Below are positions 20,097 to 30,400 of a DNA stretch of 64,000 nucleotides, piece after piece. The first letter of the stretch is position 1. Every line of letters begins with the position of its first letter. Position numbers and translations under genes: made by a program. Below the pieces are notes generated by a model. The model was not told the origin of the DNA. It made no database searches and worked only from the letters and a program-made list of their open reading frames with translations. The stretch is from Hymenochaete sp. R1 (taxonomy: Eukaryota; Basidiomycota; Agaricomycetes; Hymenochaetales; Hymenochaetaceae): the NCBI GenBank assembly GCA_019400425.1, contig JAFREE010000122.1, positions 1 to 64,000 of the forward strand. The letters run 5' to 3'.

Positions 20097-22016
20097 ATGT
20101 CTCCAAGCCCCTCCGGATCGAGCAGAAAACGGAAGAAGGATTCTCCTCATCACCCACAGCCAAAGCAGCAATCGTCGACGGCAGCCACAGGCGCAGACAA
20201 CGCCAGTGGAGACGGCGCTCCTCCACCCAAGTATTCGGTGCGGCGGAATATTGGTTGGATTTTGCCTCGCCAGACGTTTGACACCAAACAAGAGAAAGTC
20301 CTGTTGAAGGAGATTGACGAGAGAGCCAGAGTCCTCGAGGATCAGACTAGCGTCATCAGATGCTTCGTAGCACAGCAGCACGGAATCCACGGCGATATGT
20401 TAGCTCGCTATGTGGCACAGACAAAAGACGGCAAGATACTTCGCGACGCCATCTCCGAATACAGCCATAGTAAACGCATAACATCCCAATACTTGGATTT
20501 GCAGAACAATTTCGACAAGTTTACCTCGACTATTAACGACGAAGCGCGTACTCGCCTGTATAACATTGCTAATACTACAAACTCAGCGGATCCAAAAATC
20601 TTTGATAATGAGGAACCAGACCGCATTAACGACGTTGCGAAAGAGGCCAAACTCGCTCGACATAACGCTCGACTCTTCGGCAACACATACTTCCTGCGAT
20701 GCGTCTACTTCGTTTTGGTCTCTAGTTCAGCTGGGCGGAGCGCGAGTCACCGTGACGGCGACTCACAAAATGTGCAATCTGCATCGCGTTATCACAAAAA
20801 CGCTAGAGATGCACTTCTGTTCCTAGGCAAAACCAGGCTGGATAACTGGAGCTCTAAGTCCGGCATCAAGGAGTCACAATACGGTCTCATGCGTGAACTG
20901 CTCGACACTTCGATAAAGGATCATGGTACAGTGCTGAAATCTCATCGGGAAAAATTGGATCCCACGCCGTCATCTACCGACAGCGAAACAAACAAATTAG
21001 ATGCCGAGCTTTTGAACTGGTTCGAATGGTTTAGGCGTCTCTTCAGCGACCTCCAAAGCACCGCCGATGAACTCGTTGGTCTGATAGACTATGAATACTA
21101 CCCAAAGGATTTCCCCATGGATTTGAGCCTCGTTTCCGCAACCGACGATTCCCCTGAGGACATTGTTTTCACGAATGGCGATCCAGAGGAGTCTCCCAAC
21201 TTCTCGAGAATCGGGGAGAAGATCCGATTTGCTGAAGCCAAGGTCATCGCAAATCTGGCAGCGCTGAAGGATGCAGTGGCGACGCAGACAGGCCATCCCA
21301 GTGCACATTCGACCCACGAAGAATCGCCCGGGAAGGATCAATCAGCAGGTAGTAGTGAACATGTCACTATTACCCTCGATATGGTCTACACAGAAACCCG
21401 AATGATCCAACAGATGATGACTGGTCCGGCACGGAAAGCTCGCGACACCTTCAAGGCCCGACAAAAGCATCTCGTAGATGATAGGGAAAGAACGAAGGGC
21501 GTCGACGAAGAACTCAAGCTTGCATCGAGCATCCTCTCATCTATTGACGAATACGAAGGTCGCTGCCTGGTCCATATGTACACATGCTTCCTCTGGTGCC
21601 ATTGCTTTTTCTTGTCTAAAGAGACGGAGTCCCGCACCAAAAAAGAGAAGGAAGAAAGGCGTCAAACGCTAAAGACAGCCTTCAGTGCCGCCTCCGACTT
21701 CATAGCAAAGGTACATCGCCTTCGTTTCGATAAATGGATTTCTCGCACCGGTTTCCCAGAAGATAAGACAGAACCCCTTTGGAGCATATTGAGCAGAGAA
21801 CGGGATGACTACAATGCGTATTTAAAAGAAATGCGCTCGAGACACTGTTCCTCGAAGCTGCCTTACAGGGAAGACGAAGCTCTGCATTGGGATGCGAACC
21901 TTGCGGAGAGCTCGGGATGGGCCAGTACGTGTCGTGGCGAGTTACTCAAGGTGAACGACGAGATATGCTGCTCGAAGGTTTTCAACTTTAGGAGATTTCT
22001 CTCGAAAGATTTCTGA
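20097..22016 (+). CDS. Family P protein 4: two-module paralogue
   Basis: Single exon, 639 aa, starting MSPSPSGSSRKRKKDSPHH; this ATG is chosen over the frame extension to 20058 because it aligns with the basic N-termini of the paralogues. Module 1 carries TYFLRCVYFVLVSSS, DNWSSKSGIKESQYGLMREL and WFEWFRRLFSDLQSTADEL near residue 303. The linker shares FPMD and GDP with the 17566 protein (KDFPMDLS, NGDPEESPN). Module 2 has TETRMIQQMMTGPARKARD, a YTCFLWCHCFFLS hydrophobic helix, FDKWISRTGFPEDKTEPLW, and SGWASTCRGELLKVNDEI near residue 604. The hydrophobic helix of each module lies inside a charged helical context and is more likely buried than membrane-spanning. Basic SRKRKK at residues 9-14 suggests nuclear import. 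Function unknown. It is colinear with, and nearest to, the 17566 protein. Confidence 0.78.
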   Translation: MSPSPSGSSRKRKKDSPHHPQPKQQSSTAATGADNASGDGAPPPKYSVRRNIGWILPRQTFDTKQEKVLLKEIDERARVLEDQTSVIRCFVAQQHGIHGDMLARYVAQTKDGKILRDAISEYSHSKRITSQYLDLQNNFDKFTSTINDEARTRLYNIANTTNSADPKIFDNEEPDRINDVAKEAKLARHNARLFGNTYFLRCVYFVLVSSSAGRSASHRDGDSQNVQSASRYHKNARDALLFLGKTRLDNWSSKSGIKESQYGLMRELLDTSIKDHGTVLKSHREKLDPTPSSTDSETNKLDAELLNWFEWFRRLFSDLQSTADELVGLIDYEYYPKDFPMDLSLVSATDDSPEDIVFTNGDPEESPNFSRIGEKIRFAEAKVIANLAALKDAVATQTGHPSAHSTHEESPGKDQSAGSSEHVTITLDMVYTETRMIQQMMTGPARKARDTFKARQKHLVDDRERTKGVDEELKLASSILSSIDEYEGRCLVHMYTCFLWCHCFFLSKETESRTKKEKEERRQTLKTAFSAASDFIAKVHRLRFDKWISRTGFPEDKTEPLWSILSRERDDYNAYLKEMRSRHCSSKLPYREDEALHWDANLAESSGWASTCRGELLKVNDEICCSKVFNFRRFLSKDF

Positions 22017-23277
22017 TTTTAGTTGGCTATTTGGCATAAAGTTGTTAGCTACTAAATCTTAGATGAAAACGAGTGTGAACTTACTTATTTTTAAGTTCCG
22101 TCATTTAAGGAGTCGTCGAAGTTCTCGAAACCGAAAATAATGGCCTTACCTTTATACATGATCCCATGATGAAAGCAAGTTCGCTACTTCTCAGATTACG
22201 CCATCAGAAAGGGTTGGGTGCAGAAAAACCTAAGCAAGTAAAGATAAGCTCCTGAGAGTAGGTGAGTCCATAGAAATAAACGATTATATTGAAAGCCGAA
22301 AGAACATAGTGAAGAGAAGGCGAGTGATGAATCCCAGAGAAACCATCCTTGAGAATCAAAAAATGTGTAACTCGTCCACCGACTTGACACAGATAAAAGA
22401 ATCATGGAATTTTGAAAAATTGAACGACTATTTATTACCGCCGGACACACAAAAAAGAAGACAGACGAAGTACGAATGAAAAAGAAGGAATGTTGTGACT
22501 TTAAGTTGAATGAAAAATAAGATTTTGGGGAGAAGACGATAAAAAGGAACGTGAGAGCCTCGCCTGACGATTACGACTGGCTAATAAAGATATACAGAAG
22601 CATAAGAACGAAGAGGTAGGCTTGTGTCTTGGTGCCACCGAGAGTGAAACATCCGAATGAAACAAAAAGGGACGAAGACGGAAACAAGAAAAAGTAAGAG
22701 ACGTTCGATGGGAAGGTCGGCGTAACTCACCACAAAGCAACGAGTAGAGCAACGGAAATTGGGTCTAACGAGGAAATTGAACGAGTGACGGTGATTCTTG
22801 ATGAGATTACTTCTATGCGATACATGAAGGAGAGAAAGAGGAGAGCGGGGGGGGGGGGCGGTAGCCAACATTGGAGATCAATGATCAAGTTTGCGAGGAT
22901 GTCCAAATTCGAATTGTGTGTAAATGACGAGCGATGAGGACAGGATGGAAGGTTTAGGTTTGGTTTCGGACTAAAGAGAGGACAAGGGGCTTTAATGAGC
23001 AGCAGTGACAGTCCACGCTGATAAGTTTAACGTAAAAGTGAAAAAAATGCGGGTAAAAATAATCATTGAGGTTGGTGGTATGCGAAGAATCGAAGGCATA
23101 GATTCTGGGTTGTTTGATTGTTTAAATTGGAAATGCAAGAGTTAAGAGGAAACGACAGATGACGAAACGGAAGCAGAAAAAGCTCAAGAACCATAAGAGA
23201 AAAGGATCAAAAAGATTACGGCACAAACCGTTTCGAGTTTGATCTTCGGGGGGCGTTGATTTCCTTGTACTGACGAG
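22017..23277. other. 1.26 kb spacer between convergent genes
   Basis: Purine-rich on the + strand, with an ~11-nt G run near 22848-22858. Probably 3' UTR of the PIP5K gene and spacer. Frames on the minus strand are Ser/Leu/Phe-rich products of base composition and have no motif. Confidence 0.45.
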
Positions 23278-26073
23278 TTAAACTCCTTCAGACTTGACCA
23301 TGAACCTTTCCCCTCCACCTCCACCTCTCATCACCGCTTTCATAAAGTCAAAGAATCGGTCGCCATACTCCGCCGGCGGAACAGGGCTGATTTTATGCCG
23401 ATCAGCACTTAAGCCCTTCCAGACGTGCTCCGCTTTCTTTTTCGTGTTGTATGGCGTCAAGATATCGATGACACCAAGATAATAGAGGGTGTCGAGGGGC
23501 GTATTTTGCTCGTCCGTGGCTTGCAGACCTCCGTCATCCTGGTAGAAGAGGAACTGCTCGCGGTCGCCCGTATCTTCTTCGGGCAGGTTGAGTGCAGCGG
23601 ACGACGAGCCCAGCTCCTCAAGGGCAGATTGGCGCATTGCCTTGCGCATGGCCATAGCTTCGGGTGAAGTACCCTTCTTTGGGACAGCCTTTCGGCGACC
23701 GCTGGGGAATACAGCAGGCTGGGATACCATCAAATTGTCCGTGAGTAAGCAGTAAACAATGCATTAAAATTGTCTACTCACCGAGAACACTTTCAACGTA
23801 CTCTTTCGCACCATCTCCTTGTTGCCTTTCTTCATGTTATGGATCCCGACCAGTAGACTGTAGTCCATAACATTTAGTTTCTTCAGCAACTCGGAGTCTC
23901 GCCTTAGTTGTTCCGTCAACAAGGCCCTCTTCTCCGGTCCCAGTTCCAGCGATTTACCCCTATGAATCCAGTTCAGGTCCTTCAGGACCGCCCTCGGATT
24001 ATCCTTCAACTTTTCCTCGGGGTATTCTCGCCCGATTGTGCTTCCTTTCAAGTCATACGTCTCGTGTACATCCTTGTGTGGTGGGAACAGATTGTTCATG
24101 ATCACAAAATGAATCTTCCGCCCTCGCGGTAGCTTGACACGATGCAACCCATAGAACCTCGAAAGTAATGTGTGTGGGTTCTCCTTCATGTGCTCGTAGT
24201 ACTGTCTCAAGATCTTGCGCAGAAATTTGTGTTCCGTGTGATGGATGGTCTTGATGATGTACCGGTAATCTCGCGAGAAGTAGAAGAACGAGCCGGACTT
24301 GCCAGGCGATCCCAGTTCGGAGAGAATGTACTTGGCGGTGAGGGAAAGAAGGTAGTCGGCCGGGTCGAGGCCGAAGTGCTGCTCGCGAAGCTCGCGGAAA
24401 ACAAATGGTGCGTAATCCTTGAACTTGAAATCATATTTCGCCGATGGGGTCAATTCGTTGCCAACACTGGAAGAATACAAGTTAGAAGGTAGACTTGCTC
24501 CCGAAATCATATTATAACTTACATATCGAACGAGTATTTATGACGAGCCGTAAAATCGTCATCAGTAAGTGGTCTTGCTACTTTGGCCTGGCATCGTGAT
24601 ACCTGAAAGTTTCTCAGAGTTAGCTAACTGTAGAGATATGGGTATAATAATACATACACCGATCCGAATCCCAGTCAACATGTTGTACATCATCACGTAG
24701 TTGGCGTGTCCTTCCCCGATCAAGTTACCAACCAGAACCTTATCATCCTCTTTACTTGTCGCCTGCGTAATCTTTGCCATTTCTGCCTCTTGCTGTTCTT
24801 GTTGTTTCCTCTTGGCAGTCCTCTCTCGAAGGATTTGTGCTTCTTGCACCTTGATATCCGAATCAAGCTCGTCCAAGCCGAGAACACCGTCAGGCCCAGG
24901 TATCAAACCAAGCATCCTCGCACGAGAAGAGGAGTGTGCAGCGGTAAAAGCATCTGTATCATCAAGTGCGACGCCCAGCCCGCGAGAGTTTGCCACTCCA
25001 CCAACATGACTGCCTGTCGTGCGATTACTCTGTGTCGAAGCACGCGAAGCGTTCGACGGGAAAGTGAGCGCTGCAGATCCCGTTGTGTTGCGCCGAGCAG
25101 GTCGATGTGAATGTGACGAAGACGAAGGAGGGTGTAGAAAACCATCGGGTACACTGGCATGAGAACCCTTAGACGCGTGCGACCCATGATGTGCGCCCGC
25201 ACCGGTAGCTGATCCTGAAGGGGGCCGCTCCGAGGTGGTGGGTGTGCTTGGCTCTTCGCTTGCGCTGATACCGGTCCGCGTGGATGATGGGGGCGCGGTC
25301 GACATTGCGATCGAGCCCGTCCCCGTACGCGCTGAAAAGCGAGTTTCAGTCGATGAACGCTGCTTAAGCTCGGACGGCAGTATGTTCTGAGACGCAGCCG
25401 AGACTTCCGAGTCGATGGACGCACCAAATGACCGCTTCCGACGCCGCGATGATCGAACGCTTGCATTCGATGCCGCTGATCCCGACACCAACGCTGTGTC
25501 GGATGTGGGACCAGGTTCTGAATGTGAAAGGCCCAGCTTTGGCGGCGATGACGGACAGATTGTCGAATTGATAGTCTCGATGTCAATGTCGTCGTGATCA
25601 CGCTCAACACTTGGTGGGGGAGAGGGAGGAGGAGGGCCTGCTGTGACAGTGAAGTCGTTTGGCAGCTCGTGGGTCACCACCCTTGCAACGTTCTTGCCTG
25701 CACGGGAGGCCTTACATGAATCTGGAGGGGGGCCAGATTGCAGCTTGACAGTGTCCCCACGCACTTTGACAACGTGGACTTCGTCGTTCCCTTGTGCGAG
25801 GGCATGCATCGGGTTGACGTTCAAGTTTGAACTGCCTCCGGCTATCTGAGCGCCCGAGTCCATGCCATCCGGTGATTCTGCGCGTTTGGAAGGTGGCCCC
25901 AACGTATGCACGGATGAGGCGGTCACGACCGAGTTGGTCGAGGAGCGTGAGGGAGATTGCTCGGATATGGCTGTATGAAAGGATCCGGCGGAAGCAGATA
26001 CGAGAGACGTCCTTCTCGAGTCAGCGTCTGAGAGAGAAATAGGCGAAGCGCGAGATGGTCCAGCGACTGACAT
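23278..26073 (-). CDS. MSS4: Phosphatidylinositol-4-phosphate 5-kinase (Mss4/Its3 type)
   Basis: Four exons (26073-24658, 24602-24523, 24466-23782, 23718-23278), 873 aa. It makes PI(4,5)P2 at the plasma membrane from PI4P, controlling actin and endocytosis. The first ~430 residues are disordered and Ser-rich. The MORN-free catalytic domain follows: [35 protein letters not shown], the [17 protein letters not shown] lysine strand, [30 protein letters not shown] (catalytic Asp), [20 protein letters not shown], and the activation segment with [20 protein letters not shown]. The start at 26073 ([13 protein letters not shown]) is preferred to an open extension upstream that reads as leader. The first intron donor (24657) was placed to read [15 protein letters not shown]. 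Length agrees with fungal Mss4 proteins. Confidence 0.95.
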
Positions 26074-26823
26074 GCAATTTCTTCTATGATCTGAAATCGA
26101 TGGAATAGGTGGCCTGAAAAGTGCAGAGTCAGGGCGATGAAGCAGAAAGATTGAAGTTGTTGGGGTCAAAGAGGTCAAAGACAAACATACGGAAGAAGCG
26201 ATGGCCTTCTTATACACTCTCGGATACAAGCGTAACTTCAGACACGCGCGCGTTATTAGCTTCAAAGACTGAAAAGGATCAGTCGACGGGTGGCGGATGA
26301 AGGGAGGTCAAAGAAAGACAGTCAATGCCAACGTTCCGCAGCAACGGCAAGCAACGACTCCGGACTAACAGACCTCCGCGGACGAGAAACTTGGTCGGAT
26401 GAGACTTTGACTCTGAATCTACTTCTCCTGGAGAGATTCTTGCTGTGAGCAAACGAGGGCACGTCGGGCACGAAGTCGACGACGGTGACGACGAGAGGGG
26501 TTAGGGACCAAAGGGCGTCAAGGACGATGTCGTAGGAAAAGGAGAGGGAAAGCGTGAGTGCCAAGCGGTGCGATGAGCTCGTCAACTTCTTCTCCCTCAC
26601 ATTGATCGTTTACGTAATATGCGTTATGTCAGATTCTGGACCCACCACCAGACTGTCTTACCGAATCACTTTTTGCCAAAGTGTCTCTGCGCCATCCCTC
26701 ATGAATTGTAATGCAAGCAATCATATTCACGACTTCATTTTTACTATCTTAAAAACATGCTATTATACTTACATACCGTACTCCAGATTGTTATACATTA
26801 GTTACTGACAACAAGAAAAGCTC

Positions 26824-27291
26824 ATGGCATCTTCACTCACCCGTCTCGCCGCGGCATTCGTTTATTGCCACTCTATCATCGAGTCTGTCCCGAGACAAAC
26901 CCTACAAATCCTCGCCCCTTTTGTAATCGAAGCAATGATAGTCTGCTCGGAAATTTGACAGGTCGGTTGCAAACTATCTACAGGAAGTGGTTGGCTCCTT
27001 CTACAAAGACCTATTGTCAATGTTTTGAAAACTTTCTGTACTGGTCATTTATGCATACTTGTCGACCGTCTATTTCCAAGACCCCGCGGAAAGAGGTGCG
27101 CAATTCCGATTGGTACTTCTGATGATTTTTAGGTTCGCCGCCTCGAAACAATAGCTGAAGGCTTTTACGACTCCAACCGCAGCGCAGCACCTGCATCAGC
27201 GCTGGTAAGGTCTAGGCAATTGGGTCCGGATCACACTGGCACCCACAATGCGCCTATCCACTCTCTCCAAGCAATCCAATCTTCATCATGA
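26824..27291 (+). CDS. Possible small gene of uncertain structure
   Basis: Weakly supported. An ATG at 26824 opens MASSLTRLAAAFVYCHS with a 45-codon frame. Further on, 27133-27291 is an open 53-codon stretch preceded by a good acceptor (TTTTTAG), reading VRRLETIAEGFYDSNRS and ending at a TGA. Donors such as GTAATC (about 26919) or GTGCGC (27093) could link them, but no single splicing pattern was convincing and I recognise no family. It could be a small intron-containing gene running away from the PIP5K promoter, or chance frames. Confidence 0.22.
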
Positions 27292-27478
27292 CGCATTCGC
27301 ACAATCCTACTTGGTGAATCGCTTCTAAACTCAGTGGTATTCAAAAAAAAAAAAAGAAAAATGAAGGAGATGACGAATAGCGACGAGTGGCTTTTAATGT
27401 GAGGGAGCGTATGGTAATGCCAGATGAGTCCATGGACTCAGGTCCAGAGAAGGATTTAGAAGGCAGGAGATTACTAGT
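27292..27478. other. short spacer with poly-A run
   Basis: A run of about 13 A residues followed by GAAAAATG starts near 27344. It lies just past the separase stop and is probably 3'-flanking sequence. No gene. Confidence 0.4.
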
Positions 27479-30400
27479 TTAAAGATAGAATGGTATACCG
27501 TAAACGACTACGGCTGCACCCGTAAGATACTTTAACTTGCAGACATCTCGACTTTCATTCACGGCAGTGACTACCGATATTTTCTTCCTTTTGCTTTTCC
27601 CGCTCCCCTTTCGCTTCTTGCTAAGTTCCCCTCCCTCAATCCCCAACTTCTCGAACACAGACTGAGCGAATTTGTCAATATCCCTGTCCGTGACGTCCCA
27701 CAGATTTGCAACTAAAGTCGGACACCCTGCGAGCATATAGTTGTTCGGCGTGCCGGTACGGTCGAAATCTCCCATGGGGCGAAGTGCACCGGATGAACAG
27801 CCCCAGAGCATTGTCGGAGCACAGCGTGTGAGGTGCCGAATCTTATGCGATCGGGCGTATTGCTCAGCACCGTTATGTCCGAAGTAACTAGTGTTCAGGG
27901 AAAGCGGATGAATGTCATCAGAAATGACACAAAGAGATATGGAAGGGAAAAGGTCAACAAGGAGCTCTTTAACGGGAAAATACTACTCACACTACGAGAT
28001 CCTTTCTGGATAGTGCATTGAGATATTCTTGTTCACTGGGCGCTCGGCCCGCGATACCTTCCCAACCGACTTTACGAAGATTAGACGCCCAGTCCTTGAA
28101 CCGGTTCTCCGTCCCGATCAAATCCCCGCTCGGGTTAAGCACGTAGTAACCTCGTGTGGGATCAATAGGGACTCCCTCCATCCACGTCTCCTCGCTTCTT
28201 CCATTCAACATATTAGCGCCACAATCTTTGCCTTCGTCCTCTCTAACAACATAATCATCGCCATTTCCGCTATCATTGGAGCTGAGATCGAAGGGCAAAC
28301 CTCTCTCGCACCTCGCCAGTGCGAGCCTATCAGTGATGAATGAGATACTCGGAACCCTGCTCAAGCTTCTACCCCTCAGCACTGGTAATGATTCCCATGG
28401 TATTCCCTGCACGTTCCGATCCAGTACCAAGAACATGTGCGCGTCAGGTATAACCTTAACCTTGCCTTTGCTTTTCGAATGGTGTTCTTCCAATGCACTA
28501 CGGAGGTCCACAACGACGACGTCAACGTCAACTTCGGCTAGCGCAATTGGAACGCCGTGGAAATGGTAAAGATCGAGGACAAAGTAGATGATGTCTTCCA
28601 ATTCCTCGTCTTTTGCGGTTGGCTGGAGCGATGCAAAAAGCTCAAGGAGACTTGATTCGAGGAGGAATTTCGCTTTCTGAGACTTCTTGATTTTCGAGCC
28701 CAAAATGCGCTTGAAAACTTTCTCAAAGCGGGTGCGCACGTTGGAGAGGACGTCCGCGGGCATTTCGAGTGGCTCAGAGAAGATTGTCTAAGAAATTGTA
28801 TTCGGTTAAACATGTTCGATCAAAGTATACGCAAATGCACTGACCTTGAAAGCACCAAGCCAGCAGAACTCGATGTTTTCCAACAGTGCCTTCATCCTTC
28901 CATCGAGTTCCTTTCTTTGATTCCACCAATCTGCTTTCGCTTCTTTGTCACCAGACTGAATACTAGCTGCCCGTCTTGTACCCTCCTGGCTCAGGTCCAG
29001 GATCTCATTCAATTCAGCGATAGCGCCGTTGAAAGTGAGATTATCCTCTGCATCTTCTTCACGTCGCCCTTTCAATGGCACAAAAAAGACAATAGGCGCA
29101 CGGCCTGGACGCTGCCGAGAGACTAGGAGCGTTGATTTATCCTCAGTAAGAGTGATACTGATGACCGTCCAATTGGCCGGGAGTGCGTCTACTTCGGGAG
29201 CAGAGTCCTCGGGGCGAATGAATGCTTCGTTTCGGTGTTTCTCGAGGATGTGCTGCCAGTAGCTTTGAAGGCGATCGCTATCATTGTCAGTCTGATCGTC
29301 CTCTTCGTCAGAAACATCATCAAAGAGGCCTTTGCCTCGGTGTATAGGTGAGGACGGCGTGCGATTCGAATGGACCAGAGGTATGGGTGTCTCGGACGGC
29401 CAGCGCAGATCCTGTCTTTCATCCGCATCAGGGAATTTGAAGAGTATTGCATCAAGGAGCTCCCTTTTCAAAGTGATGGATGAAGAAAGGCCTGAAAGGG
29501 GTTTGTAAACGTATTCAAAAGTAAAGGCGCTTGAATTCTTCATACCTAGATAGTGAGCTGTACGGAAAGCACTGTCCGCCGCACCGTTGCCAATAACAGA
29601 TTGATAGATCGATGTCAAAGCAGCAGCAACCGCCGCCGAACGCACATTACTGACGTTGTCGCACTCTGCGAACCGCGATAGATCAGATGCGTAGTGTTCC
29701 TCGGCTTGATCAAGAGCATCGGTAATCTCTTGGGACACCGAAAATGATACGTTATTAGTACTCGACACACCCATCGGAAGAGCAATAGCTAAGTTATTTG
29801 TAAGTAATGAACCAAGATGTTACGGAAGAAAATCATCGCACTTGACTCTGATAATGAACTTAATGACATATCCGCTCGGAACCTCTCGTGGAGATCATAT
29901 AGTGCGAGCCGCCCAAGCATAGAGTTAACATGGACCTGACAACATGTTCAGTAGCTGGCGAAAAAAATCTTAGGGGTACTCACTTCAATATGAGGCACCT
30001 GAGGGAGCGCTAGAAGCTGATCAAGAAACTTCTCGTAGGTTTCACCGACCTCATCACGAGAGAGCCATACTTTGAAATAGTGAGAAACGATCATACTTGA
30101 AATACACTACCACACCAACCTTGTTGTCGTAAAATCTTTCCTTGAAGTAACGGCGCAAAAAAACCATCCGCGGGAACTTTTGTGCCGGTAACAAGATCTT
30201 TGTCGAGGAATTCGAATGACTTGCGCATTTTTGATAGCCACTGCATAGCCACATTGAATTTAGCATGTGCATCTTTTTCGTTCATGCGCCGGACCAGTTG
30301 ATCGCCCATCGCACGATTAACATCCGCTACATCAAGATTGCCAAAGTCGTTGATCATCTCCATCGCTTCGTTTAAACTTTGTTGTGCCGCCTCTGATTGT

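Noticed and set aside
3414..22016. Basidiomycete mating-type locus (homeodomain or HMG)
   Set aside because: The family P proteins show no homeodomain W-F-x-N motif, and the HMG-box gene has no pheromone-receptor or HD partner nearby, so mating-type identity is not supported.
24903..25610. 235-codon minus-strand frame inside the PIP5K region
   Set aside because: Same strand, but out of frame with the disordered N-terminus of PIP5K; Arg/His/Pro-rich shadow with no motif.
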